Part shown: one piece after another, positions 7,654 through 17,283 of the stretch | Layout: each line of letters opens with the position of its first letter | How positions within the stretch are numbered: the stretch's first letter is position 1 | NCBI GenBank assembly: GCA_031180725.1 | Contig: JAPSLO010000007.1 | Span: 62,001 to 126,000 of the forward strand | Length of the DNA stretch: 64,000 bases | DNA from: Roseomonas sp. | Lineage (GTDB): Bacteria; Pseudomonadota; Alphaproteobacteria; Acetobacterales; Acetobacteraceae | Direction: 5' to 3' | Translations under genes and position numbers: made by a program | Notes under the pieces: model-generated | The model's input: the letters and a program-made list of their open reading frames with translations, nothing else | Databases searched by the model: none | What the model was told of the DNA's origin: nothing

Positions 7654-9326
7654 GCCACGTATCCGTAATCGCGCGCCGCCGCTTCGGCGCTGACAAAGCC
7701 CAGGCGAATATCGCGGGCCACCGCTTCGCGCGAACGCTGCATAGGGTTGCCCCAGCCGCCGCCGCCAGGCGATTCAAGCCGCACGCGCTGGCCCGCCTGG
7801 ATCTTCACGCCGACCACCTTGCTCGCCATCGGCGGCGTCTCCCAGCCCGTTTCAGTCTGCCAGGCGAAGCGGTTCAGCGCGCCGTCCCTGCCGCCGCTGA
7901 CGCCGAAGGGGGCGTAGCGGCCGCGTTCGCCCAGCAGCGCCACTTCCGTGATGCCGGGGGACAGCGCCTCGATCTCATACACCGCCCCCACGCCGCCGCG
8001 ATGCAGCCCCGGGCCGCCGGATCCGTCGCGCAGCGCCCATTGGGTGAACATCACGGGATAGGCTGCCTCCAGGATCTCGGCCGGCGGGATGGTGGCGGTG
8101 GAGATGGGATTGTTGGCGTGGTGCAGGCCGTCCGTCTCCGGATTGCCGCCGAAGCCGCCACCGAAGAAGGAGAACATCACCCAGCGCGTGCCATCGGCGC
8201 GCTGGCCGGACAGCGACAGCGCGTTGATGGTGCCGAAGGGCGCGGCTGTCGCGCGTTCCGGCGTCGCCTTGCCCAAGGCACCCAGGATCACGCCGATCAG
8301 CCGCAGGATCGTCTCGGTATAACCGGCCATCGGCCGCGGCGCACCGGCGCCCAGCAGGGTCTGGTCGGAGATCAGGAATTCGATCGGCCGCAGCACCCCG
8401 GCATTGGCCGGCACATCCGGGAAGGCGTGCTTCAGCGCGACATAGCAGGCCGCCACGCTGGTGGCGCGGCTGATGTTGATCGGTCCCAGGCAGGCCGGCG
8501 AACTGCGGGAGAAATCCAGCAGCATCCTGCCATCCCGCACTTCCATGTCCAGCGCGATGGTCAGGCGCTCATCCACCACGCCGTCATTGTCGAGGTAATC
8601 CTCGAAGCTGTAGCGGCCTTCCGGCAGGGTGCGGATTTCGGCTTCCATCAATGCGGCGGCACGATCGGTCAGCGCGGCGAGCGCCTCCTCGAGCTTCGCA
8701 TCGCCGTGCTCCTCCAGAAGCTGGAGGAGCCGCCGCTCGCCGAGGTCCAGCGCATTGAGCTGGCCGTTCAGGTCGCCCCAGTTGGATTGCGGCACGCGCG
8801 AATTGGCGGCGAGAATGTCCAGGATGTCCTGCTGCATCACGCCGGCGCGAATCAGCTTCACGGGCGGGATGCGCACGCCCTCCTGGTGGCTTTCCGTGGC
8901 GCGGGGATTGTAGCTGCCGGGCACATTACCGCCGATGTCCAGCCAATGACCCACGCTGGCCAGCCAGCAGAAGAGCTTCCCCTCCCGGAACACCGGTCGC
9001 ACCAGCCGGAAGTCGTTCAGATGGGTGCCGCCCTCATAGGGGTCGTTGAAGATGAAGGTATCGCCCGGCTCCAGCCCCGTGCCGGCCTGCACGCGCCGGA
9101 TCACCGCTTGTACGGCGAAGGACATGGCGCCGACGAAGATCGGCAGGCCCTTCGTGCCCTGCACCAGTGTGGCGCCCGTCTCGGCATGGTACAGGCCATG
9201 GCAGGCGTCACGCGCTTCCGCGATGATCGGGTTGAAGGCGCTGCGGTAGAGCGTCGCGTCCATCTCATCCGCGATCTGCTCCAACCGGCCCTTCAGGACC
9301 GCAAGGGTAACCGGGTCCAGGCTCAT
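7650..9326 (-). CDS. hyuB: Hydantoinase B/oxoprolinase family subunit B
   Basis: A 558-residue Hydantoinase_B family protein, full length for the bacterial two-gene arrangement. Recognisable segments are the N-terminal SLDPVTLAVLKGRLEQIADEM-type start, EARDACHGLY, FIFNDPYEGGTHLNDF and the glycine-rich C-terminal RLESPGGGGWGNP. The FNDPYxGGTH segment carries residues that bind metal and substrate in family structures. It is the partner of hyuA downstream, and its own ATG overlaps the MmgE/PrpD stop by 4 bp. The pair would hydrolyse a cyclic amide using ATP from HyuA. Nothing in the sequence fixes the substrate. Confidence 0.92.
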   Translation of the reverse strand: MSLDPVTLAVLKGRLEQIADEMDATLYRSAFNPIIAEARDACHGLYHAETGATLVQGTKGLPIFVGAMSFAVQAVIRRVQAGTGLEPGDTFIFNDPYEGGTHLNDFRLVRPVFREGKLFCWLASVGHWLDIGGNVPGSYNPRATESHQEGVRIPPVKLIRAGVMQQDILDILAANSRVPQSNWGDLNGQLNALDLGERRLLQLLEEHGDAKLEEALAALTDRAAALMEAEIRTLPEGRYSFEDYLDNDGVVDERLTIALDMEVRDGRMLLDFSRSSPACLGPINISRATSVAACYVALKHAFPDVPANAGVLRPIEFLISDQTLLGAGAPRPMAGYTETILRLIGVILGALGKATPERATAAPFGTINALSLSGQRADGTRWVMFSFFGGGFGGNPETDGLHHANNPISTATIPPAEILEAAYPVMFTQWALRDGSGGPGLHRGGVGAVYEIEALSPGITEVALLGERGRYAPFGVSGGRDGALNRFAWQTETGWETPPMASKVVGVKIQAGQRVRLESPGGGGWGNPMQRSREAVARDIRLGFVSAEAAARDYGYVA

Positions 9327-10714
9327 CGCATCAAAAGCTCCGTCAGTGCCGCGGCTTCATGGTGCGGCCCGAGCGCCATCACCGCTTCCTCGATCGCCTT
9401 GGCGCGGTCGGCGCCAAAGACCGGATCGGCCAGCTCGCGGAATTTTCCCCGCACCTCGGCCTCGGTGTAGGGGTCTTCTGTATCGCCGCGGTTTGTCGTG
9501 ACCTCCGCCGCATGCGTGGTGCCATCGGCCAGCGTCACGCGCAGCCGGGCGGGACGAAGGCCGGGAAGCTGCGCCGTCAGCTTCGGATCCTCGTTGACCG
9601 TCACACGGCTCGCCAGCGCCTGCACGGCTGGATTTTCGCGCGCCGGGCCGCGGAAAGCGGGGACGGTAGCGGCGCCGTGGGCGATGGTGGTGGCCAGCGC
9701 GAAGGGGATGCTGAACTTGGCAGCCAGCATGTTCGGCGCCAGCGGGCTGTCGAGCTGCGCGGCCCAGACATAGGTGTCCACCTCGATGGCACGCACCTGA
9801 TCCGGTTGCAGCGGGCCGGTCCTGGCCAGGATCAGGCCGAGCGCATCCAGCGCGCCATGGGTGTAGCGGCAGGCGGCGTGGCGCTTGAAATAGTTGCGCG
9901 CAATCTCCCAGCGCGTGCCGAGCGCTGCCGTCATCTCCTCCGGCCGGAAATCCGTGGCGCTGACTTGGCCGAAGACGGTGCCGACGCCGTCGCGCTCCCC
10001 CTCGAAGCCGCTCCGCACCAGGTCCCATACCGTCAGGCCGAGCATGTTGGCGACACCGGCATAGGTGTTTCGGACCGTCCCACCCTCCAGCATGGTCTTG
10101 CGCGAGGTTGCCAGCCCCAGCGAGGCGGCCATGTTGATCACACCGCGGAACTCCGCCGCCGTCGCGCCATGCAGCTTCGCCACGCCCATGCCGGCGCCCA
10201 GCGTGCCCCAGGTGCCATGCGGATGCATCGCGACATTCAGCTTGCTGGCTATCCCGACGCGGGCGCCGAATTCATAGCCGATGGCCAGCGCCGTCAGCAG
10301 CGCCGCACCATCGCCGCGCGGCGCGGCCAGCAGCGCGGGCACCACATGGATGGCGGGATGGCCGCGGCAATACTGGTTGCCCTCGTCCAGCTCCAGCATC
10401 GTGCCGGCCGTGCCATTCAGGAAGGCGGCCGTGCCGGGGCGCGCCGATCTCGGCAGGCCAATCACCGGCGCATCTCCCGCCCCTTCCCGCGCGATCATGC
10501 GCGCGGCGAGCGCCTGCACCTCCTCCTCCTGCGCACCGGCGGCGATGGCGCCGATGCTGTCCAGCAGCACCAGCCGGGCACGTTGCTGCGCCTCGGCCGG
10601 AATGTCGGCTAAGCGGGTGCGCGCGGCGAAGGCGCACCATTCCTCCAGCCAGGCCGGCGGTGGCGCCGCCATCAGAACGGAAGCCGGCTCCACGCCCTCG
10701 GTCACGATCGCCAT
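9323..10714 (-). CDS. MmgE/PrpD family protein
   Basis: A 463-residue member of the MmgE/PrpD family, which includes 2-methylcitrate dehydratase, immune-responsive cis-aconitate decarboxylase and iminodisuccinate epimerase. Typical segments are the N-terminal helical domain (VLLDSIGAIAAG near residue 48), ELDEGNQYCRGHPAIHVVPA and the later KRHAACRYTHGALDAL. Many members in Liv/Bug transporter operons are uncharacterised lyases or isomerases acting on small polycarboxylates. The ATG at 10714 is preceded by GAGGAGGAA, clearly the correct start; the GTG at 10729 lies inside that ribosome-binding site. It links the transporter genes (livF stop is 11 bp upstream) to the hyu genes. Confidence 0.85.
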   Translation of the reverse strand: MAIVTEGVEPASVLMAAPPPAWLEEWCAFAARTRLADIPAEAQQRARLVLLDSIGAIAAGAQEEEVQALAARMIAREGAGDAPVIGLPRSARPGTAAFLNGTAGTMLELDEGNQYCRGHPAIHVVPALLAAPRGDGAALLTALAIGYEFGARVGIASKLNVAMHPHGTWGTLGAGMGVAKLHGATAAEFRGVINMAASLGLATSRKTMLEGGTVRNTYAGVANMLGLTVWDLVRSGFEGERDGVGTVFGQVSATDFRPEEMTAALGTRWEIARNYFKRHAACRYTHGALDALGLILARTGPLQPDQVRAIEVDTYVWAAQLDSPLAPNMLAAKFSIPFALATTIAHGAATVPAFRGPARENPAVQALASRVTVNEDPKLTAQLPGLRPARLRVTLADGTTHAAEVTTNRGDTEDPYTEAEVRGKFRELADPVFGADRAKAIEEAVMALGPHHEAAALTELLMR

Positions 10715-10725
10715 GGCGTTCCTCC

Positions 10726-11419
<694 letters not shown>

Positions 11420-11427
<8 letters not shown>

Positions 11428-12160
11428 GGCCCGCAAGCCTCGTCGCCGCGCCATGGCCGAGATAGGCCTCGACCACCGCCGGGTTGCCGACCACCTCGGC
11501 CGGCGTGCCGCCCGCGATGATGCGGCCCTGGGCCAGCACATGCACGGCGTCGCAGAGGTTCATCACCGCCTGCATGACATGCTCGATCATCAGCACCGTC
11601 ACGCCGCCGTCGCGGATGGCGCGCACCACCGGCACGATGTCCCGCACCTCGGAGGGATTGAGACCGGCCAGCACCTCGTCCAGCAGCAACAGCTTCGGTT
11701 CCGTAGCCAGCGCCTTGGCCAGTTCCACGCGCTTGCGCCCGGCGACGGTCAGGGCGGCGGCCGGCTTATCCAGTTCGTGTGAGAGGCCAACACGTTCGGC
11801 CACCTGCTCGGCCAGCGCCAGCGCATCGGCGCGGCGCCGGTGGCGCAGGAAGGCACCGACGGCGATGTTCTCGCGCACCGAAAGGCCGGCGAAGGGCTGC
11901 ACGATCTGGAAGGTGCGGGCGATGCCGTCGCGCGCCAGCTGGTGCGGCGGACAGCCGGTGATCTCCCGCCCCTGCCACAATACGCGGCCGCTGCTGGGCT
12001 TCAGGAAGCCGGAGACAATGGCGAACATCGTCGTCTTGCCGGCGCCGTTGGGGCCGATCAGGCCGGTGATGCTGCCTTGCTCCACAGTGAAGCTGGCATC
12101 GCCGATGGCCAGCAGCCCGCCGAAGCGCTTGGAGACATTCTCGACCGCCAGATAGCTCAT
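11420..12160 (-). CDS. livG: Branched-chain amino acid-type ABC transporter ATPase LivG
   Basis: A 246-residue ATPase of the LivG branch. Walker A GPNGAGKTT is at residues 36-44. The signature region reads LTVAGRKRVELAKAL, the variant common in LivG proteins, and is followed by Walker B LLLLDEVLAGLNPSE and the H-loop MIEHVMQAV. The ATG at 12160 overlaps the livM stop by 4 bp. LivG and LivF form the cytoplasmic motor of the importer. All catalytic residues are present. Confidence 0.93.
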
Positions 12161-13104
12161 CGCCGCGCCCTCCGACGCAGCAGGCCGGGAATGTCGCGCG
12201 GCGGGAAGCGGACGACCAGGATCAGCAATACCCCGAACAGCGCCAGATCGAGCCCCGGCACGCTGCCAAGGAGCTTCCTGGCCAGTTCCCCCAGGCTGTG
12301 CAGCAGGATACCGCCGATGACCGGGCCGAAGGCCGTGCCGGCACCACCCACGATCGGGCCCAGCAGCGCTTCCACGCTGATCCAGGTGCCATAGGCAATG
12401 TTGGAATCGAGATAGAGAAAATACTGCGCATAGAGCGCGCCGGCCGCCCCGGTGATGGCCGCCGACAGCGCGATGGCGGAAAGCTTCACCGCCAGCGCAT
12501 CCACGCCCAGCGCGCGGGCAGCATCCTCATTCTCCCGCACCGCCACCAGATGCGCGCCGAGCCGTGCACGTTCCAGCGTGCGCGTAATCAGCAGCGCCGC
12601 CACCACCAGCGCCAGCGCCACCCAGTAGAAGATGGCGCGGGAAGCGAACTGGAAGTTGCCCGGCCGCACATCCAGCGGGATCAGGATGCCCGCTGCGCCG
12701 CCAGTGAAGGCGCTGGCATTGGCCAGCACCCGGAAGACTTCGGCAAAGGCCAGCGTCACCAGCGCGAAGTAGCTGCCGCGCAAGCCGGAGCGGAAGGAAA
12801 GCAAGCCGATGATCCATCCCACCAGCCCTGCCGCCATCACACCCAGGGCAAAAGCCAGATAGGGGTTTACCCCGAAGCGCACCTGGAGAAGGGCGGTGGC
12901 ATAGGCCGCCGTGCCGAAGAAGGCTGCATGACCGAAACTGTACTGCCCGCCATAGCCGCCCAGGATGTTCCATCCCTGCGCGGCCAGGGTGACGATCAAG
13001 GTGAAGACGGCGAAGTTCAGCCAGGTTCCGGACGTGACGAAGACTGGCAGCAGTGCCGCCACGGCCGCGAAGACCGCGATTGGCAGCAGGTCCCGCGCCG
13101 TCAT
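12157..13104 (-). CDS. livM: Liv-type ABC transporter permease LivM
   Basis: A 315-residue polytopic membrane protein of the BPD_transp_2 (LivM) family. About eight to ten hydrophobic segments are visible, with the family landmarks GGYGGQYSFGHAAFFGTAAY near residue 50 and LVTLAFAEVFR near residue 117. The cytoplasmic loop ending SVEALLGPIVGGAGT is the ATPase contact in this family. It overlaps livH and livG by 4 bp on either side, so all three are made together. Confidence 0.92.
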   Translation of the reverse strand: MTARDLLPIAVFAAVAALLPVFVTSGTWLNFAVFTLIVTLAAQGWNILGGYGGQYSFGHAAFFGTAAYATALLQVRFGVNPYLAFALGVMAAGLVGWIIGLLSFRSGLRGSYFALVTLAFAEVFRVLANASAFTGGAAGILIPLDVRPGNFQFASRAIFYWVALALVVAALLITRTLERARLGAHLVAVRENEDAARALGVDALAVKLSAIALSAAITGAAGALYAQYFLYLDSNIAYGTWISVEALLGPIVGGAGTAFGPVIGGILLHSLGELARKLLGSVPGLDLALFGVLLILVVRFPPRDIPGLLRRRARR

Positions 13105-13979
13105 GCCTTCGCCCCGAACAGACCGGTGGGACGGAACAGCAGAACCAGGATGAAGATCAGGAAGATGCCGAGTTGCCCCAGGCTGTCGCCTAGATAGAGG
13201 CCCGAGAGGCTCTCCACCACGCCGATGAACAGCCCGCCCAGCAGCGCCCCAGGCACGCTGCCCATGCCGCCTAGCACGACGATGGTGAAGGCCACCAGCA
13301 CGAAGGCATTTCCGACGCGCGGGTTCACGTAGAAGAAGGGCAGCAACAGGCAGGCGGCCACCGCCAGGCAGGCCGCGCCGATGCCGAAGGTCACGGCATA
13401 GACATGGCCCACATTGATGCCGACCAGCGCCGCGCCCGTGCGTTCCTTCGCAACCGCGCGGATGGCGCGGCCCGTGTCGGTCATGGTCAGCAGCACGAAC
13501 AGTAGCAGCGCGACCAGGAAGGCGACGCAGAAGCCGACCACGCGCGGATAGCCCAGCAGCATGGGGCCCAGTTCCACCACCTCCATCGCGTAGTCCACCT
13601 GCACCGAGAGCGTGTCGGAGCGGAACACGGCCAGCATGACGTTCTCGATGATGATGGATAGCCCCAGCGTCACCAGCAGGATGTTGGAATCCTGTCCACG
13701 GCTGGCTGGCCCGATGATGAAGCGCTGCACGCCGTAGCCCAGGGCAAAGAACAGCGGCACCAGCGGAAGAATTGCGAGATAAGGATCCAGCCCGAAGGTA
13801 TGCCAGGCCACGAAAGCGCCATACATCGCCAGCGTCAACAGCGCGCCATGGGCGAAGTTGATGATGTGCAGCACGCCGTAGACCAGCGTGAGGCCCAACG
13901 CGACCAGCCCGTAGATGGCGCCGGTGAGGAGGCCGTTCAGGACGGCCTCCCCCACGATCTCGATCGGAAAGGAACGCAA
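13101..13979 (-). CDS. livH: Liv-type ABC transporter permease LivH
   Basis: A 292-residue LivH-type permease with about eight transmembrane segments. The family signature near the N-terminus is ALGLTLVYGVLHIINFAHGA, and the cytoplasmic coupling region contains RAIRAVAKERTGAALVGIN. The apparent start at 13979 is a TTG with only a weak ribosome-binding site, 6 bp after livK, so translation may rely on coupling with livK. No internal in-frame start has a better site. It pairs with LivM to form the channel. Confidence 0.92.
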   Translation of the reverse strand: MRSFPIEIVGEAVLNGLLTGAIYGLVALGLTLVYGVLHIINFAHGALLTLAMYGAFVAWHTFGLDPYLAILPLVPLFFALGYGVQRFIIGPASRGQDSNILLVTLGLSIIIENVMLAVFRSDTLSVQVDYAMEVVELGPMLLGYPRVVGFCVAFLVALLLFVLLTMTDTGRAIRAVAKERTGAALVGINVGHVYAVTFGIGAACLAVAACLLLPFFYVNPRVGNAFVLVAFTIVVLGGMGSVPGALLGGLFIGVVESLSGLYLGDSLGQLGIFLIFILVLLFRPTGLFGAKA

Positions 13980-13985
13980 GGCGGC

Positions 13986-15200
13986 TTACGCCGGCCAGGG
14001 GAAGACCGGTTGGGCGTCAGCGAAGTCGGTCGGGAAGATGACCTTGATGTCGTTGTTCTGGACCTGGGTATTCACGGCCTGGGCGGCCATGTTCTGGCCG
14101 TTCTCGAAGCGCGTGGGCCCATAGGGCATGATGTGGCGGGTGAAGCTGCCATCCGTCTTGGTCAGCGCCTCGGTCACCGCGGTGCGGTCGGCCTTGCCGG
14201 CGCGTTCCAGGGCGTCCGCCACAAGCATGACGGCCGAGTAGTTGATCGGCGTGTTGTAGAGCCAGAAGCGGTTCTGCGCTTCCACTGCGCGGCGCAGCTC
14301 CGCCGTCTTCGGCTTACGCGGATCCGCCCAGTGGTTCACATCCATCACCAGATTCGCCGCATCCGGGAATTCGCGCACGAAGCGGAAGTTGGAAGCCGCG
14401 CCGTTCAGCACGCAATAGATGCCCTTCGGGCGGATGCGCCGCTGCTGCAGGGTACGCGCCAGCAGCACGAATTCGGCGTAGTAGCTGCTGGGGATGATGA
14501 GGTCCGGGTTGAGGGAGCGGATACGCAGCGCAATGTTGGACATGTCGCGCGCCGGGGTCGGGTGGCTGATCGTCTCCACCACCTCGAATCCACGGGACGG
14601 CAATTCCCGCTGCATCAGCTGCGCCATGCCGGAGCCGAACAGCCCGTCCTCATGCACTACGACCACCGTGCGGGCGGGGCGCCCGGCGTTGTTGTTCAGC
14701 GTCGCCAGGTTGTCCAGCGCGGCGCGCGTCACGGAACCGAAGCCCGGTGAGAAACGGAAGGTATTGCGCAAGCCACGGGTGACGATGGCATCCGCCACGC
14801 CGACATCCACGATATAGGGGAGGTCATACCGAGCCGCCGCCTGGCTGGCCGCGAGACAGATCGGGCTGGCGAAGCCGCCGACAACAGCGACCACGCCTTC
14901 CGAATTCATGCGTTCGACCTCGGCCGTGCCGCCTTCGGGGGTGGAGCGCGCGTCACCAAAGACCATCTGGATCTGCGCCCCGCCCAAGGCCTTGATGCCG
15001 CCGGTGCTGTTGATCTCGTTGATCGCGAGTTCCGCGCCCAGGCGGCCATATTCGCCATCCTGCGCCAGCGCCCCGGTGACCGGCTGAAGGATGCCGAGCT
15101 TGACTGGTGCGGCCTGCGCGCGCGACAGCCCCGGCGCCGCCAGGATGCCGGCCGCGCCCAGCAGAAGGGCGCGCCGCGAGGGCGAGAAAACTTGCGACAT
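13986..15200 (-). CDS. livK: Liv-type ABC transporter substrate-binding protein
   Basis: A 404-residue periplasmic binding protein (Peripla_BP_6 family). The start at 15200 gives a classic export signal: MSQVFSPSRRALLLGAAGIL followed by a cleavage region APGLSRAQA; the SRR pair suggests possible Tat export. The mature part begins PVKLGILQPVTGALAQDGEYG, as in Leu/Ile/Val-type binders. In-frame sequence upstream of 15200 lacks homology. It is the first gene of the operon, divergent from the MarR gene across about 217 bp. It sets the substrate specificity of the importer; the ligand is unknown, and the downstream enzymes suggest a small amide or carboxylate. Confidence 0.92.
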   Translation of the reverse strand: MSQVFSPSRRALLLGAAGILAAPGLSRAQAAPVKLGILQPVTGALAQDGEYGRLGAELAINEINSTGGIKALGGAQIQMVFGDARSTPEGGTAEVERMNSEGVVAVVGGFASPICLAASQAAARYDLPYIVDVGVADAIVTRGLRNTFRFSPGFGSVTRAALDNLATLNNNAGRPARTVVVVHEDGLFGSGMAQLMQRELPSRGFEVVETISHPTPARDMSNIALRIRSLNPDLIIPSSYYAEFVLLARTLQQRRIRPKGIYCVLNGAASNFRFVREFPDAANLVMDVNHWADPRKPKTAELRRAVEAQNRFWLYNTPINYSAVMLVADALERAGKADRTAVTEALTKTDGSFTRHIMPYGPTRFENGQNMAAQAVNTQVQNNDIKVIFPTDFADAQPVFPWPA

Positions 15201-15337
15201 CGTCGTGGTCTCCCCGGTGTGGCCGCAGGGCCCCGGGGCCGCGGCGCTGGATTTCTGCGCCGCAGCGCGGCGGGTGACAAGCCCGACCCTTATCCGCTCG
15301 GCCCGGCCAAAGGCGGTGCCCGACATTGGCAAGCCGG

Positions 15338-15364
15338 CAGGCCGCCCGCAAAATGGGCGGCTTG
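15338..15364. promoter_or_regulatory. Palindrome between livK and the MarR gene
   Basis: Arms 15338-15347 and 15355-15364 form a 10-bp inverted repeat (GCCGCCC core, one G-T pairing) around a 7-base AT-richer centre GCAAAAT. It lies in the divergent intergenic region, just upstream of the MarR coding start. Size, symmetry and place suit a MarR-family dimer operator that could control both directions. This is inference; no promoter elements were clear. Confidence 0.45.
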
Positions 15365-15417
15365 CTTCATGGGACACCAACGAATTGACCGAGGGGGAGG
15401 AGATCAGGCGCGAGGAC

Positions 15418-15900
15418 GTGGCCTATGGCCCGCTCCAGGGCTATCTCGGCCATCTGCTGCGCCGCGCCACCGGGCGCGTCCTGGGCGACTTCGCCGAGAC
15501 AATGGGCGAGGAGATCAGCCCGGCCGAATTCGGCCTGCTGACGCTGATCGTGGCCAATCCGGGCATCACTCAGGTGCGGCTGGCCGCGGCGCTCGGGCTC
15601 GACAAATCCACGCTCAGCCCGGCGCTGGCGCGGCTGACGAAGCGCGGCCTGGTCCGGCGCGAGAGACTGGCCAGCGACGGCCGGTTGCAGGCGCTTCACC
15701 TGATGCCCGGGGCAGAGGGACGCTACGCCGCCCTGCATGCCCGCGTCGCGGCACATGAGAAGCGCGTCGGCGCCATCCTCTCGCCGCGCGACCATGCGGA
15801 GCTGATACGGCTGCTGCGCATCGTGGTCGGCTACCCTGTGGATGACCCGCCCGCGCAAGAATTTCCGGCCCGCGTTGACGGCGCCGCGCCTCCCCCGTAA
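15418..15900 (+). CDS. MarR family transcriptional regulator
   Basis: A protein of about 160 residues with a winged helix-turn-helix. PAEFGLLTLIVANPGITQVRLAAAL leads into the recognition helix LDKSTLSPALARLTKRGLV, and the wing RRERLASDGR carries the family's conserved D-x-R. The flanking helices that form the dimer interface are present. The start is uncertain: GTG at 15418 has GGGGGAGGAG about 17 bases and GAGG 3 bases upstream, and TTG at 15385 is an in-frame alternative. MarR proteins usually repress a divergent operon and are released by a small phenolic or carboxylate ligand. Here the divergent target is the livK operon. Confidence 0.85.
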   Translation: MAYGPLQGYLGHLLRRATGRVLGDFAETMGEEISPAEFGLLTLIVANPGITQVRLAAALGLDKSTLSPALARLTKRGLVRRERLASDGRLQALHLMPGAEGRYAALHARVAAHEKRVGAILSPRDHAELIRLLRIVVGYPVDDPPAQEFPARVDGAAPPP

Positions 15901-15940
15901 CCCGGTGGCGCAAACACAGCATCGGGGGAGGCCCGGCATC

Positions 15941-16141
15941 ATGCGTGCGTTCGAGGGACAGTTCTCCGACAACCGCCCGATTCGCCGCACAATGCAGGAG
16001 AAGAAGCGCCTGCTGGCGGAGCTGAAGGAAACTCTGGCGAACCTGAAGCCGCAGGCGGCGCCGAGCATGCGCACCACCCTGGTCGCGCGCATCAAAGAGC
16101 TGGAGGCCGAGCTGGCCAGCGCGCCCGCACCCCGGCGATAG
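15941..16141 (+). CDS. Small helical hypothetical protein
   Basis: A 66-residue, charged, largely helical protein. GGGGGAGG lies eight bases before the ATG at 15941. The central part (TMQEKKRLLAELKETLANL, then TTLVARIKELEAELA) has heptad-like leucine spacing and would form a short coiled coil or helical hairpin. No enzyme motif, signal peptide or membrane segment is visible. It follows the MarR gene by 40 bp and may be co-transcribed, ending at the hairpin at 16168. I do not recognise the family; a small structural or regulatory protein is possible. Confidence 0.55.
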   Translation: MRAFEGQFSDNRPIRRTMQEKKRLLAELKETLANLKPQAAPSMRTTLVARIKELEAELASAPAPRR

Positions 16142-16167
16142 AGGGTCGCCGGAGGGCGACTGAGAGA

Positions 16168-16189
16168 GGGCGCGCTGAGGGGCGCGCCC
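16168..16189 (+). terminator. Hairpin after the small helical protein gene
   Basis: Arms 16168-16175 and 16182-16189 form a perfect 8-bp GC stem with a 6-base loop, 26 bp after the stop codon. There is no T run. A second smaller hairpin (16145-16160) precedes it. Confidence 0.45.
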
Positions 16190-16303
16190 CACGCGTCAAT
16201 CCCGCGCCCCGAAGGCCGGGCCTTCCGCAACGGCGGCAGAAGAGCGGCTGAGGCCAGACGCTGATCTGGTCCTTCCGCCGGCGCGGTCCTAACCTGCTCC
16301 GCG

Positions 16304-17185
16304 ATGTTCCCCGCCCCCAGCGCCACCGTGCGCGACCCCAGGCGCGCTTTGGCCGGCATGGGGATGATGCTCACCATCAGCGTCGTCTATGCCATCATGG
16401 GCGCCTGCTTCCGTGGCGCCATGCAGGAAGGCCTGCCGCCGGCACTGGTGCCCTTCGCCCGCGGCGGTTTCACCTTGCTGCTGATGTTGCCCTGGCTGCT
16501 GCGCGGCGGTGTCGCCGTGCTGCATACGCGGCGGCCCGGCGCCCATCTGCTGCGCTGCGCTGCCGGCCTGTCCGGCTTCTACCTGCACATGCTGGCACTG
16601 CTCTGGCTGCCGCTGGCGGATGCGGTGGCCATCCTGTTCGCGCGCCCGCTCTGGGCGCTGCCGCTCGCCTTCTTGCTGCTTGGTGAGCGCATCGGCTGGC
16701 ATCGTGCCATCGCCGCAGCAGCCGGCTTCGCCGGCGTGCTCATCATCGCCGGTCCGCAGGGTGAACTCTCCCCCGGCACGCTGGCGGCGATGGCGGGCGG
16801 GGCCGGCGGCGCGCTGGTGCTGATCTCCATGCGCATGATGTCCACCACCGAACCGCCGACGCGCGTGGTGGCCTGGTATGCCATCGCCAGCGTGCTGGTC
16901 TGGGGCCCGATCTCGGCCTTCGTCTGGGTGACGCCAAGCTGGCCAGCCCTGTTGCTGCTGCTGGCCGGATCGGGGCTGGCGATCATCGGGGATTTCGGCG
17001 CCTCCTGGGCGGCCAGGCGAGCGCCGGTGGCACTGCTGGCGCCCATGGAATACGTGCAGATCCCCGCCTCCGCACTGATCGGCTTCTGGTTCTTCGGGGA
17101 AGCGCCTGGCTGGGCCTTGCTCTGGGGATCGCTGATGATGGCGGCCGCCACGCTCTACCTGGCCCGCGGCGCCGGGCGGGGCTGA
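16304..17185 (+). CDS. DMT superfamily transporter (EamA family)
   Basis: A 293-residue inner-membrane protein with about ten hydrophobic segments in two EamA repeats (roughly residues 15-145 and 155-285). Typical features are the short N-terminal arm, ARGGFTLLLMLPWLL, FARPLWALPLAFLLLGERIGW at the end of repeat one, and LIGFWFFGEAPGWALLWG at the equivalent place in repeat two. EamA proteins export metabolites such as amino acids, nucleosides or osmolytes. The substrate is not predictable. It stands alone, in the same direction as the following binding-protein gene, with 98 bp between. Confidence 0.88.
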   Translation: MFPAPSATVRDPRRALAGMGMMLTISVVYAIMGACFRGAMQEGLPPALVPFARGGFTLLLMLPWLLRGGVAVLHTRRPGAHLLRCAAGLSGFYLHMLALLWLPLADAVAILFARPLWALPLAFLLLGERIGWHRAIAAAAGFAGVLIIAGPQGELSPGTLAAMAGGAGGALVLISMRMMSTTEPPTRVVAWYAIASVLVWGPISAFVWVTPSWPALLLLLAGSGLAIIGDFGASWAARRAPVALLAPMEYVQIPASALIGFWFFGEAPGWALLWGSLMMAAATLYLARGAGRG

Positions 17186-17283
17186 AGGCGGCCCAGCACG
17201 GCGGCGTCCCGGGAGTGTGACAGGCGAACGATCTGGCGTATCCTGCGGGCTGCCCGCCCCCAAAGCCCAAGAGGACCCCGGCC

